DNA of 64,000 nt. Source: Nemophila menziesii (lineage: Eukaryota > Streptophyta > Magnoliopsida > Boraginales > Hydrophyllaceae). The DNA lies in the NCBI GenBank assembly GCA_029959085.1, contig JARWIR010000038.1:4720915-4784914 (forward strand), read 5' to 3'. Numbering within the stretch: the first letter of the stretch is position 1; every line of letters begins with the position of its first letter. The translations under genes and the position numbers were made by a program. Shown here piece after piece: positions 46,090-58,225 of this stretch. Under the pieces are notes generated by a model that worked only from the letters and a program-made list of their open reading frames with translations, was not told the DNA's origin and searched no databases.

Positions 46090-46588
46090 TAAGATGTATA
46101 TATGTCAATATCAGAATATTGGTCTATATAGGCTAATACGCCGACTCTAGCCTATTAGACACATTGTTTTGCATGATGAAGTAACCTAATAATATATTTT
46201 TCAAAATTTTCCTTGCGATGAATAATCGAATCTGTGGAGTTAAAGTTCAAAATCAAGGATCGTCAAACACATGTGTTCCTGAGTTTCACGTCTTCTTTAA
46301 TGATCATGTATGTTTCCCGCAACTCTTTGCCTTTGTAAAGAAATTTATGTCAATAACGGTCGCGATATCTGTGATTAAAGAAATGTATAGTGCCTTTTAT
46401 GGGAGAGTAAATGACGATGGTGACAAAGGGATATAAAAAAAAGTTAATGCCCAATAGACACCTGACACGTGCCCATAAAAGAGACGTCTTTAATAAAACC
46501 TCAAACCGCTTAACTTCTCCGCTAAAAAAAAAAAAAAAAAATCTTAACACCCACTCCCTCCCTTACCCAGCCGCTCTCAACCGCCGTC
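46090..46588. other. Intergenic DNA
   Basis: Contains an A18-like homopolymer at about 46524-46541. Short frames lack motifs. Confidence 0.45.
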
Positions 46589-46594
46589 ATTAAC

Positions 46595-46891
46595 AATGCT
46601 ACGCTATCAACAAGAACAAACCATGAAGAATCCTAATTTAGGTAATTGTTTTTTTTTTATTGTAATTCTAACGGGTTTTCAGATATAATATACCTTAAGC
46701 TTCTCGTCAAGGTGATACACTCTCTTTATGTTTCTACATATGAATGTATCTGTACATAAAGTTATTGCAAATTAAGATAAAATAAAAAAATAATTAATGT
46801 TGTGAACAGGTGTACCAATTTTTTGTGTGGAGAATAGGAAGCAAGTTCACAGCAGTGAGATTGAAGATTTCGTTCATGAGCGAAATCAATA
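46595..46891 (+). other. Possible small two-exon ORF
   Basis: ATG at about 46595 opens MLRYQQEQTMKNPNL, then a donor (TTTAG/gtaattg) at about 46641. An acceptor, tgaacag, near 46809 leads to GVPIFCVENRKQVHSSEIED and a stop after about 42 residues in all. Both sites are plausible plant splice sites and a purine-poor leader precedes the ATG. No known family; it may be a gene fragment or chance. Confidence 0.25.
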
Positions 46892-46899
46892 AGGCTTCA

Positions 46900-49009
46900 C
46901 CATCTCTTATCCCATTTGGTCTCTTTCGCCAAGGGGAAGGTATATTATAAATTCAAATTATTTAGTTAATAATCTGTCTGGATTTGGTAGTTTAGTTATT
47001 GTATTTGATGATAGTTCAATGTGAAATGGTGGTTATTGTTGTTAGCTTATGTATAATCGGCTACTCTCGACAATCAATTGGGTGAAATGACCCATTTTGT
47101 CCTTGTATTGTTATACAAAATAGTATGAAAGAGTAGTGACATACAAGTGTTCAGTTTCTGCGAAATTACATTGGGATAGATAATATAGGGACTTATGGTG
47201 CAATTTTTGTATAACATAGTGACTTATAATGCAATCAACTAAAAAAATTATTTAGGGACTTATAGTTCAGTTTTTGTATAACACAGATAATGCAATTAAC
47301 TCAAAAAATACGTAGGGACTTGTAGTGTAATTGTTGCATAATATAGGGATTTAATTTATGCAATGACATACCACGATATAATATCTATGGTGGGGATGTA
47401 ATTTTTTGATTTGAAAAAGCATAAAGTTCATTTCTTGGACTTTCTTCTTCTACTTGTATTCACGTTAAAGATTCTTGGAGTCAAATCATAATGGACAAAT
47501 GGTTTCTGAAAGATGCTGAACACGTTCTTCATGTAATTTATATTCATGCAATAGTACCTTGGTAAATTAGTAAATTGATGGGAAATAGGGAGAAATTGGT
47601 AACTTAGTATGTTTATGCAATATCATGAAATTGGTAGATTAGTAAAGGTTGCTCTTTGCTAGAAAACAATTCCACCAAACTATCCTTTAAGTAGTATTGA
47701 TACCTAAAGTTATACAAGGTGTAATAAATTTATGGGATTGATAGTTTGTTTTACATTTAAAAAGAAATGTAATAGATGCATGATAAGTCAATTTTTTTGA
47801 ACCCACTGGATCATAGTTTGGAGAGTTATTGAGGCACTTGTACCATATATGTCAATAGAAAAGTCCTGGTGATGTATCAAATTCAGAGGAAATAAAGGAA
47901 AGAAGCTTGATATAGCATATGTGAATTAGAATGATGTTTTTATTTTTTAAGGACAAATTCAATTTGATGATGATATTTGAATATGTATAGTTGGTATAGT
48001 TGTATGTTTTCCCAATCGATGATCGTGTAACGTGTTAAGATGAAAATAATGAAAATATTGATGTTTTGAAAATAATTTTTTTTTCTCTCTTTTTATTATA
48101 TCTCATAATTTAATTATAAAAAAAAATAATATTAAAAACCAATTACTTGATTGTGATTGGAGTTAGTAGAGTTAGTAGAGTTAGTAGAAGCCAAGTTAGG
48201 AGAGGATCGATAAACTACTCCAATAGCTTTCCACAATTAGAAATTTTACTTTTATACTCAATTCAATAAGTTTTTCTAGCTATATCTTACTAGAGAATAT
48301 GGAATATGGTATATGTTGCATTTGTTTTTTCTTTTAAAATTCTTTTGTGTATAGTCTACTTTTTTTTTTAGCTCTCTTAATTTTTTTCCCAAATACTATA
48401 ATCCATAACAAATTTTAAATTTTTTGAAAGAGAAAGTGACACATTTCAGTATTTGCAAGAAAATATATATATATATATTATAAATATTTAAAAGTTATAA
48501 TTATAATTTGAATATTAATATAGTTTCTAATAATTTTGCAATATATGTAAATAAATTATTTATATAAAAAATTTAAAATAATAATTAAAATAGAAAAACT
48601 ATTAAAATAAAATTTATATATAAAACTGTAAAACCAGGAAGTGTAAAACCAGGAAGCTGAAATGGAGGAGCCGATAGAGCAAAGGAGTAAATATTTGAGA
48701 AAAAGTAACTAAATAATTGGGAGTTGATAAACTTAGCCTAATGCAAAAACTTTAAAAGGGATTACTAAAAGGTGTTTTTTAAGAGTTTGTTAAAATGTGG
48801 AAGTTATTTGTTAGGGGATGGAGTAAGTTTGAATCCTAAGATCAATTCAAAAATATTTAATAAAAGGTGATTGATCTATGCTAAGGTCCCTAATAAAGTT
48901 AAGACATTAAGGTATGAGGACATATGTACAAACTAGGTAAAGGCAATACTAGTAAGATAACCTTAAGTGAAATTACTATGAATTAGGATAAAACAGTAAT
49001 AGGGATAAG
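46900..49009. other. AT-rich intergenic DNA with minisatellites
   Basis: No gene. Includes the tandem array at 47186-47400, a triple gagttagta run at about 48161-48189 and a doubled gtaaaaccaggaag at about 48629-48657. Confidence 0.5.
47186..47400. repeat. Degenerate 60-67 bp minisatellite
   Basis: tagggact starts at 47186, 47253 and 47313, with a weaker start at 47344. Each is followed by TATxGTxCA, tttttgtataacac-like and tgcaat-like blocks. Three to four imperfect units. Confidence 0.75.
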
Positions 49010-49160
49010 TAAAAGCAATCTAACTTAATCTAGGGAAGATAAACAATTAATCAAAGTAAATGCACACGATAAGTAAGAGATAAAGGAAAAAAGTTATGCA
49101 GGGCATTTAGCATTATTCGGTTTTTCTACATCCACTACCTTGAGTCATCCCCATAGGATT
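49010..49160 (-). mobile_element. Fragment of a SIRE-like LTR, minus strand
   Basis: ttcggtttttctacatccactacc (about 49118) and a nearby gataaacaat block match, in reverse orientation, the U5 part of the solo LTR at about 44410-44550. It is short and diverged. Confidence 0.4.
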
Positions 49161-49179
49161 CGTAAGTTTCTCTACTAAA

Positions 49180-49650
49180 TTTCTCATATCAAAACACCGG
49201 TGGGGGCATCTCCATATCGCATGTTCGAGATTGACTCTCGAGCTTATTGGGCTATCAAGGACTTGAATCTTAATGTACAATTAGCTGGTAAGCAAAAGAT
49301 TATGCAGTTGAATGAGTTAGATGAATTTTGTTTTCACGCATACGATAATTCACGTCTCTACTAGGAGAAAACAAAAAGATGGCATGACAAACAAATTCGC
49401 ATGAAGAGGTTTGAAGTAGGACAAAAGGTGCTCTTATACAATTCAAGATTCTCGAACTATCTGAGAAAACACAAGTCCCGTTGGGGTGGGACATACATTG
49501 TGACAAAAGTCACACCTCATGGAGCCATATAAATTGAACATCCAATCGAAAATCACACTTTTATGGTCAATGGTCAACGTTTAAAGATATACCATGAGAA
49601 TAGTGATGTCACACAAGAAGAGGTTGTGTACCTCCTCGAAGTTGAGTAAC
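49180..49650 (+). pseudogene. Athila/Tat-like integrase C-terminus
   Basis: The plus strand encodes the end of a gypsy polyprotein: SRAYWAIKDLNLNVQLAGKQ, LNELDEFCFHAYDNSRLY, EKTKRWHDKQIRMKRFEVGQ, KVLLYNSRF, WGGTYIVTKVTPHGAI and FMVNGQRLKIYHEN. It then ends near 49648 at LLEVE and a stop. Two in-frame stops and a frame change break it. This is the integrase C-terminal domain that sits just before the 3' non-coding region. Confidence 0.78.
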
Positions 49651-49799
49651 CCGAGGTAACACGTTGAACTTACCGACGTTAAATAAAAGTGCCTTTAGGT
49701 AACATCCCTTGTTTTTGTAGTGTATATTCTTAAGTAGTATTTAATTTGTATGTCTTAACAAGCTAATAAGAGAGAAAGAGTAGTGTTTTTCTGTGTGTA

Positions 49800-50285
49800 G
49801 GTATGCAAAATTTTGAGTTTTGGGCATTTTTTGAAGATTTTTGTATGTTCAGTAGCTCCCACCGACTAGCCGGCCATCCGAGCAACATTTCTGGTGACCT
49901 CCAAAGGGTCGCGACGGTCTTGACCATGTGGAGTCAGAAATTTTTACGCACAGACCGGCTAGCCGATCATTTGAGCTGCATGTCGGTCTCATACCGTGTC
50001 GAGTCTCGCGACTGAGGGTCGAGAACCGATGCAAGTCAGAAAGCTGAAATTTTTCCACCGGTATGCCGGTCCTACTACCGGTATTACCGCCCAAGAACAA
50101 TGGGTCGCAACGGTATTGTTGGCGGTTTGTAAACAGAAACATAAACAACTGGGACCTGCTAGCCGGCTCTCTGGGCGGCCTACCGGTGCGTACACCGTGT
50201 CGTCAAACGCGCCACGGTCTAGGATCCACGTGAGAAAGGACCGGCAAGCCGGTCAGATCACCGGCATATTGGTACGGTAACAGCT
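49800..50285 (+). other. GC-rich non-coding spacer after integrase
   Basis: Strikingly GC- and CpG-rich against the AT-rich surroundings. Full of CCGGT/ACCGG and CTAGCCGG motifs (about 49868, 49965, 50068, 50161 and 50245), several in inverted pairs. No consistent frame on either strand. It lies where Athila/Tat elements carry a spacer between pol and LTR. Confidence 0.5.
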
Positions 50286-50714
50286 AAAAGCTTATTTGAG
50301 AATCCTTAGAGTATGACCAATGGGGTCTTTATTTTAGGTCTTCAAATCCATAATATTCAATTTAAAGATTCATTGTTAGAATTGGGTATTCAAATAATTG
50401 TCAACACCAAAGGTTTTGTTTTAAATTTGAGTCTTTATATGCAAAACACTAATACTTACATACATTATTTTGATTTCATAATTTATATTTATAAATTAAT
50501 TTAAAATTGACTAATTTTTATTTAGACAATAATTTTTTATTAATATTTTAATGTAAAAAGTATTAAATTTAGGAATATATTTAAATTATGTTAAAAACTG
50601 GTTGAAAAACTTATGTTTAATTAAAAAATTATATTTAAATTTGATCATTTATATAATTTTAAAACTAAAACTTAAAAATATATCATTAAATAAATCATAT
50701 TACCTATATAAATA
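50286..50714. other. AT-rich intergenic DNA
   Basis: Nothing recognised. Confidence 0.5.
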
Positions 50715-51010
50715 AGGATTAATGTCCAAGAGACCCCTCAAGTTAGAATTAATTCTCCCTCACCCCAACCATAATTTTTTTTCTCATAAAAGACATCATA
50801 CATTTTGTTTTTTCCTTTTTTGCCTATAAAAAGAGTCGTTTGAGTTATGGGAAGCTTCCCAGAACTCAAACTTTGAGTTTTGGTAAGCTTCCCAGAACTC
50901 AAACTTTGAGTTTTGGTAAGCTTCCAATAACTCACTGTTCTTTAAAAAAAAAACAATGTCCTTTACGGGATAATGGACAAGGCTGTAGGGGTTTATTGAG
51001 CATTAAACCT
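50715..51010. mobile_element. MITE with cruciform core, 296 bp
   Basis: The left end AGGATTAATGTCCAAGAGAC and the right end, read inward, AGGTTTAATGCTCAATAAAC form an imperfect terminal inverted repeat continuing into CCCCT on both. The core (50838-50934) is a palindromic tandem repeat. No ORF of its own. A target duplication was not resolved. Confidence 0.55.
50842..50934. repeat. Tandem 33-bp palindromic repeat
   Basis: gagttatgggaagcttccca then two units starting agaactcaaactttgagttt (50861-50893, 50894-50925). Each unit contains the palindromes ctcaaactttgag and, across units, gggaagcttccc-like AAGCTT cores, so the strand can fold in several ways. Confidence 0.9.
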
Positions 51011-51069
51011 AAAAATGATAAATAAAACTTAATATAATTCATTAATTATTTAAATCCATACCATTTTAA

Positions 51070-51469
51070 TTTATTAAAGGGCAAATTCCTCTTTTAGCCT
51101 ATTACATATGGCCTAAAAACTTTTTTAGGCAAGACGTTTCAAAAGTCACATTTTTAGGCCAAACGTATTCAAAACACTCATTTTTAGGCCATTTCACTAA
51201 TTTTATGAGATATTCATTGATTTTAAGGACAATTTAGGCATTTCAAATAAACTATACGTTTATTTGGTCGAATCATAAACTAGGAACTCTATCTAAAGTG
51301 TCCAAATTATTCTTAAAATCTATGAAATATCTCACGAAATTAGTGAAATCGCCTAAAAATGGGTGTTTTGAATACGTTTGACCTAAAAATGTGACTTTTG
51401 AAACGTTTGGCCTAAAAATAGTTTAGGCCATAGATAATGGCCTAAAAATAGGATTTTCTCTTTATGAAA
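51070..51469. mobile_element. Mutator-like foldback MITE, 382 bp
   Basis: The body is 51079-51460. The two arms are inverted repeats over most of their length: GGGCAAATTCCTCTTTTAGC at the left and GAGAAAATCCTATTTTTAGG reading inward from the right, with repeated TTTTTAGGCC blocks, meeting near 51260. Flanks are tttattaaa (51070-51078) and tttatgaaa (51461-51469), 8 of 9 identical, the 9-bp length typical of Mutator-like elements. Confidence 0.8.
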
Positions 51470-52034
51470 CCACTCTAATCTAATTTATTTTTTAATTAGT
51501 TAATTAACTATTTATTTTTCTTAATTCAAAATTAATAAATGTCTCTAATCTACCATATCCTAATTTTTTTGGATGACCTATAAATAAATCTATTTTTATT
51601 TTACTTTTTTCATATTAAACCTACACTTTTTGTAATTTGACAAAATGTGTCTTCAAAAGCACCATTGGTGTTGCTTTTAATCTATTTTTACTTTTAGGTT
51701 GGTCTTACTTTTAGGGTTTCAAAACATTACCAAACCTAATCATAGCCTCCTTCAACTTCACTATTACAAAAATTTCTGTCCCAAATCTTATAAAAACACC
51801 GTGAAGTTTGATCAAACTTTCAAACAACTCACATAACACCATCAAATTTTTCCGTTGTCTTTCATAAACACATTAACTTCATCAAATATATTCCACAACA
51901 CCACAACACCACAACACCACAACACCAAAGATCATCAAGCCTTCAAGATTTCTTCTATCACAAGTAAACTTATTTCCTTTATTTATCATAATCTACCATC
52001 CAGACAACAACCTCAAGACACACCAATCATTCAT
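51470..52034. other. Intergenic DNA with a CACAACACCA micro-repeat
   Basis: Four copies of roughly acaccacaac at about 51894-51928. The open frame at 51855-52061 reads through it and is not supported as a gene. Confidence 0.5.
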
Positions 52035-52700
52035 AAGGGCTGGCCCGAGCGTCTCGGGTAGCTAAAGCGAGAAAAAAGAATTGGACTTTTTTCGATATAT
52101 TAAAATAATTTATCTGGTTTTTAATAAACAAATCATATATAAATAATTTAATAACTGAATTTACAAAAGAAACATTTCTTGTAAAAAGATTGTGATATTA
52201 TATCTACACAAGTATATAAAAACGTATGAATAAAATAATAGTTGAACAATTGAACATGTTTATTTGATGAAATTTTTCTAATAATTTTATGTTTCGATTT
52301 CGATTTTTGTTTTCAAAATTCACTTATATTTTTTAAATAGATTCTGTTAAACCTATAACATATATATAAATAAATTAATATAATTTAATCTTAAAGGTTA
52401 AAAGATGCATAAAATTAAATATAATTATAAAAAGATAGAAGAAAAAAAATTCTTACTTAAATGTATACGCGAGATTTTATTTATTAGTCAAGAATGGAAA
52501 CAAAATGCATAGAGCATGTCTCAAGCTCGTGACCTATGCCTACATAGAAACTTTCATTTCCACTAGGCCAATTGTTATATCTACATCATTTTAGTAAGCG
52601 TTAACAACTATATACGTTAGGTACTAAATTTTTTTTGGGCCCTCAAAAATCCGGGGCCCAAGGTGACCGCCTTGGTTGCCTTGCCTCCGGGCCGGCTCTG
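52035..52700. mobile_element. Non-autonomous hAT-like element, about 666 bp
   Basis: Termini AAGGGCTGGCCCGAGCGTCT (left) and CAGAGCCGGCCCGGAGGCAA (reading inward from the right) are related inverted repeats of the CAGGGCCGGCCC type. The subterminal GGGCCCCGGATTTTTGAGGG at the right is common in plant copies. The interior is AT-rich and non-coding. The 8-bp flanks do not match, so the target duplication is lost. Confidence 0.6.
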
Positions 52701-52701
52701 C

Positions 52702-53205
52702 TTAATGTCATACTTGGTGCATCTTTAGTTGTGGTTTAATAAAGATGACAAGAAGAACAAATGATGTGGATTGCAAGAGGAAGAGTTATATCATGGGGAA
52801 GAAAAAGAATTTGCCTAGAGCAACAAAAGTAAAATCCATCATCATTTGATAAGCCAATTGCAAAGAAGCCAAAGCTCGAGGTAATTACACAACTATTACA
52901 TAACTACCACATGAGAAAGAGAGTTCCAGCCAAACCAACAGAGAACGAGCCAATAACCAATGATTATGTTTCATCTTCAAGTACAAAAGAGAGATCAGAT
53001 AACTTCATACCTAAACCTCCAAATTGGGCAGTGATGTTGATGAGGAAAATTTTAGTGCTAGAAGAAAGAAATCACTGTTGTATCATGCAACAATTGAAGC
53101 AAACAATAAAATTGATAGGATCATGGCTATGTTGGAAATACAAGACGATTCCGCTGGCAAAACATGGTTTTCGGCTGGGGTACATTCCTAATCTCTCTAC
53201 TTAAA
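52702..53205 (+). pseudogene. Gypsy 3' ORF remnant
   Basis: Short frames (52911-53204, IPKPPNWAVMLMRKILVLEE) directly before the gypsy 3' spacer, the same position as the 32895-33600 ORF relative to its spacer. Direct similarity between the two is weak, so the assignment rests mostly on position. Confidence 0.35.
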
Positions 53206-54634
53206 TGCTTGTGTGTTAAATAGCTTAGTTTAATTTTCATTTGTTTTATTGAGTCTTTTTCGAGTCGTGAGGACATGACTCAGTTTTGATTTGGGGGTGA
53301 GGATTCGTTGTCCTCATCTTCTTTTCGTTTTTAGCATAAAATTCAAAAATTTTAGGTCAGGAATTGGTATAGAATATGTTGAATATCCCTATTGAGCATG
53401 TTTTTAGCCAGGTCATTGATATTAGGTATGTTTTTAAACAGTTTCAGCGCGCCTTAGTATGCATGCATGAAAACAGGAACTAAAGGATAAGGAAGATTAA
53501 TGAGCAATGCGTAAGAAGACAAGTTGAATCTTAGGGAGCCTTGAGCAGTGTGTAGAACGTGAGATCTGAAAGTAGTTGATAAACCCGCTTAATCTATGAA
53601 CTAAAAGTGAAAGAGTAACAAGACCTAATAAGTTAGATAAATGGATAAGGCAGTTCTTTCATAAGCCACTTGAAGCCTTTAGTTTTTTCACCCATTTAGT
53701 TGAATGTTATTATCTGCCTCATCTCCCTCTTAGCCTTTCTAAAGCCTTTATTGCCACATTACAAGCCATACCCATTAGTTTATAGTACTAAACCATATGT
53801 CTTGCACTCAAATCGCAACCCTATGACAAAGTCGTTTTCGAACTTGGGTTTAGGGTGGTGGCCTTCATCAATTGGGAATATTGGGATTGGGAATTGTAAT
53901 TGTGATCTCATTGATAATGAGTTTATTGTAAACCTTTGCCGGGGTAAAAGAAAAATATTGTAAAGAAAAGAAATATAAAAAAGTAGCATGATATCTCACA
54001 TTTAAAAAGAGTCATATCTAACTCAAAAAGAAAAAAAAATGAAAAAAAAAATATATGAATTGGACCGATAAAGTGGAATTTGTTATGAAAAGTTTTATAG
54101 GGTTATTTGGGGATGCAAATAAAAAAGCATTAAAATTGGGTTGAGTGAGAACATCTTCGAGTGAAACTCAAGCTCTAGGGCGATTCGTTGAGAGAATGTG
54201 AGTAAAAAGCCAAAAGCTCACTTTTCACTGTTCAAATATACATATCATACCGTCCATAAACCAAGACTAAAAACGTGAAGACCTTAAGATTTCTAGCTAC
54301 TAGGTTGAGGAATAATGAATGATTAGGGTGTAGATAGGTGGACCATTGGATACTATATTAAGACATGTGATCACCCTATAGACGCCATCACAAACTAAGT
54401 GAAAACCATTCTTTCTGACATTGCGAAGTTAATCTGGACATGAATTTATGAGATGTTGATCGTGTGTATATTAGGTGTAATGCGCATTAGTTCTGTAACA
54501 TTACTACATGAGGCTTGTTAGAATATTTGCTCTAGAATCATTCATTTTTTCCATTCTTCCTCTTTTTCTTCTTCAATATATATTATTGACTACCATACTA
54601 TGCTTATCTTTATTGTGTCAGGAGGACCAAACTT
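53206..54634 (+). mobile_element. Athila 3' non-coding spacer (second copy)
   Basis: Collinear with 33601-35131: gagtcgtgaggacatgactc and gatttgggggtgaggattcg at 53250-53310, gccttgagcagtgtgtag at about 53528, catgatatctcac at about 53988, and accaaactttgag at about 54625. Frames inside it have no domains. Confidence 0.7.
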
Positions 54635-55556
54635 TGAGAAGAAGAGAAGAAGGAGTTGGAAGTTGTTCATGTTATTCCAACCCTTCCTGTTATCAGTTAA
54701 TATCAATTAGTATAATATTCTTATTCAACTTTGTCTTTTGAACATGAATATGATATTTGTATTGCTGGTTTTTACTTCCTTAGTACGAACTAATTCTATT
54801 TAGCTTGAGAATAACATATGGGTATGAACCCTAGACTTGTTTTATATGTTATTTGAATTCGGGATTTACGTTTAAATAAATTGTTCGTGCTAAATCTGTA
54901 TTAGTGCTTTGATTTAATGTTTGTCGTGTAGGATTGCGATGTGTAGTACCCCATTAGTAGTTGGATTGTTACCCTGGCGGGGGATTCAATTATAGAAACA
55001 CCACATAATCGTCTAGTGCGTGATAGTGATTTTGACGGGCTTGCCTAACTAGATAGTCATTAAGGTTTAATTTAACCACCGATCATTGCGTATGGTCCCT
55101 TACCCAAGTCCCCTGGTAGTGTTGAAGTTGCTATCTAAGTCTACCATGACAGGAGTTAGGAAGAATTTAGAATCTTGTCTATTGCATATATATCACACAA
55201 TTCTCCCTTAGATAATAATTATAGAACAAGTCTAGTGGGGATACTTGGTAGTTCTCGAGCTAAACTCTCATAAGCCTTCTCTTTAGATTTTTATTTTTCT
55301 GGTCTTTAGTTTAAGTCTTAGTTATGAGTCTTAAAACCAAACCAACATATTTTAGTGTCTTTAGCGTATTATTATTCGACTTTTCTTATTGCACTTAGTA
55401 ATTTCATTACTTATAAGGTACATTCGTAGTCCCTGGGATTTATATTCATTTTACTTACACATTACTTCCAAACGATCTGTTTACTTGCATAGAGTTTATC
55501 GTAGTGGTATATGGCGTTAGTTCTTTTATCTCACACCTTTGTCCCTACCAGCAATG
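54635..55556 (+). mobile_element. Athila-like gypsy LTR (5' truncated)
   Basis: It enters the LTR at aagaagagaagaaggagttg, skipping the first third. It then has ctagtgcgtgatagtgattt, the undisturbed site tacccaagtcccctggtag (55101-55119), tctcgagctaaactctcata, and ends ccctaccagca at about 55551. No primer site follows, so it behaves as the 3' LTR of the 53.2-kb remnant. Confidence 0.75.
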
Positions 55557-56699
55557 TGTGGGAAAGGTTACCATAATAATAAATGAGATTAAAATGGAGA
55601 TATTAAATATGTTTTAGAAAAGTTATAAATTCAACAACTTCCAAAGCTAGAAAGGGACGTAGAAATGAACTCGGTCTAAAAGAGAACCTATTTGGATCAA
55701 CCAAGTGGGCCCATAAGAGACAAAATTTTGTCCCCACATAAGGTTCCTCACTGGCTTAGTCAATGTTATTAAGTCAAAAAAAGAAGTATAGAAATGAAAG
55801 AATTTATAAAGTTGAAGAGTCATGAAAATAAAGGAAGAGAAAAGTCTAGAATGAAAAGATAGTTACATGATTTAGTTAATTAGTCTTAGACAACTGAATA
55901 GTTATTCTCTAACCGTTTAACATATATCATCCTCTTGTTTTACCTATTAAATGAGTGAAAAGAATAACAAAAGGACTAATGAGAGTCTAGCTAGAGTATG
56001 AGCAATTGAGTTCCACCGCTTAGGGTCGTAGTATAGTATCATTGGAGATATTTTATTAAAACCCCGATTGGTCGTGACGCCACTAATCAAACCACTAGGA
56101 CATGAATTTGTCTACATCATTTCTTAAGCATGAAGTAGTTACTAAGTACATGACCAATTTTCTCACCATAAGTCACACTCTTATAAAATTCATCGCGGGA
56201 TTAAGTAATATACTATCGACAATGTCATCACGAGTTGTGATGGAGAATGTTTGACAACCATTTAGCAGTGCCTGACAACCATTCTCGCCTGAGATCCGAC
56301 AAAGATCACCCTAATTCAACACGTAAGTATCAAATGAATTACTTTTCAATTAATTATATCAAATGTAGGCTTTAATTTATGTTCTATCCTTGTTTTACTC
56401 ACCCATAATATAACCTTACTTATAGTTGGACACTCATTGTCTCAATCAAATCCTCTTTTAAGAATAGCCTAATTACATAGATAATTCTTCTAAGACACAT
56501 TCAATCTTAAGTGGATCAATCCTTGGAACTACGCTAGTGGTAAATAGGAATAAAAAAAATTAAGTGATAGTGTTGCATAATAAATCTCCATCGATAGTGA
56601 TTTTGTAAGAAATGAATATCCTTGTGAAGCACATATCAGACATACATCCTATCAATTGGAGATTATGTTTATTTATTTGATAAGTTAAATTATTGTGTA
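55557..56699. other. Unassigned intergenic DNA
   Basis: No clear domain. May include the unaligned 5' part of the following LINE. Confidence 0.4.
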
Positions 56700-58225
56700 A
56701 ATCCATGGAATATGCCATCACTTTTCTATGTTAGAAGAATAGAATTCATTCGATCGATACTTCAAGGGGTAATCTTTTAATGCTATCTATCTTCCTGAGC
56801 AAAGCTATAGTACCTGAGAAACTAATAAAAATTGTTGTAACTTCTTTTGGAATGTGAAATCCGTACTATTTCTTATAAGAATGTTTGTCTTTTGAAAAAT
56901 AAGGAGTCGTTAGGACTAAAAGAGCTAGGTGCATAGAATAAAGCTCTACTGCTAAAAATCCTATGGAGAATCATCAGAATTTAGTAGTCATTATGGATAA
57001 AACTGACACATGGTAAGTACTTGAATGAGGTGGCAATAGGCGAGTGAAAAATGAAGAAAATGGACCCGTTATTACTCGAGGCAATTTAGAAATTGAAAGA
57101 GTAACTGAAATGGGCTAGTGGTGACTTTGACAGGGTTACGAAGTTGCTGGACAAATGGTTTAGTTAAAGCCCTCTAAATATTACAGAATACAGGGACTAA
57201 CTAGTCACAATGTTACAACTCTCTACAATTTCCAAGTGAGAGGTAGTAACATGTTGCTCGACACACGAGATGCAATAACTATAGTTAGCTTCAAGAGGCA
57301 TACCCAATGCAAAAAGTTATGTCATAAATAGTGACCATTCCAGGGAGGTTGAACAGGCAGCAGACAGTGTTGTTGGATAGCAGGTCTGAGTGGATACCAG
57401 AGTATGGAGGTCTGCTATACAATAATTTCCATGTGCGGTTACTCAATATGATTTATTTTTCCAGGAAATATTCTATAGCGAAGGCATAGGAGGCGATTAT
57501 CTAAGATACAAGTGTTACTCCAAAACATGTGATTATTGTTTGGAAAGTACTTCAAGATAAGTTCTGGACCAAGGATAGACTCAGATATATGGAGTTAGAT
57601 CCTCTTTTTTCCCTTGTGCAAATGGAATGTTGAGACGTCGCACCATCTATTCTTTGAGCGTAAATTTACTAACAAAATTTAGAGGAAAGGGAAGAATTTT
57701 ACTTGGTATTTTGAGAGAGATCAACACAATTCCAAACACCCTCAAATGGTTCAAAAAAAATCTGGCAAGAACGGTATGAAAAACAAAAGTATGGCATATT
57801 GGTTTTGTAGCTACAATTTACACTACTTGGTAGACACGTAATACGTTAAATTTTTGAAAAGTGGTTTCTCTTACTAAAAACTTATTTAGAAATTTTCAAA
57901 CTTATATATGCTGATCTATGTTTGCTCTATAAATGCACCTAACTGCGCAGGTAGATAGTAAGTATTGGTAGACGTTCATTAGATGGTATATATGATCAAG
58001 AGGATTAAGACTATTTAGATGGCAGATTTATTTAATCATTGCCGAGATGAAGAATTGGCTTGTCAAGTTTCCAACGTGGAAAGTCAATCATATCAACAGA
58101 TCTTTCGACACTACAACGGATGCTCTGTCAAAATGTACTTGACGAAATATCAATCTTTTCCAATGACAAAATTTCTTTTTATTTGGTGTATTTAACTTTC
58201 TCAATTTGATGTGTTTTTTTTTATT
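56700..58225 (+). pseudogene. Decayed LINE, plus strand
   Basis: The plus strand shows the RT end (ISYKNVCLLKNKESLGLKEL and NKALLLKILWRI at about 56870-56965), a zf-RVT trace (CKWNVETSHHLFFERKFTNK at about 57614-57675) and an RNase H tail (RSFDTTTDALSKCT at about 58100-58140). Stops are frequent. It ends just before the poly-T tail of an oppositely oriented LINE at 58210. Confidence 0.6.

Noticed and set aside
49803..50280. Frames on both strands in the GC-rich block as a real gene
   Set aside because: Open frames on both strands arise from few stop codons in GC-rich DNA; none has a recognisable motif.
52702..53205. Host gene at 52911-53204
   Set aside because: Its place directly before a gypsy 3' spacer and the broken frame favour a retroelement remnant.
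54508..54741. Hydrophobic 77-aa frame as a membrane peptide gene
   Set aside because: It lies across the gypsy spacer and LTR junction and is not conserved in the collinear copy at 35.1 kb.
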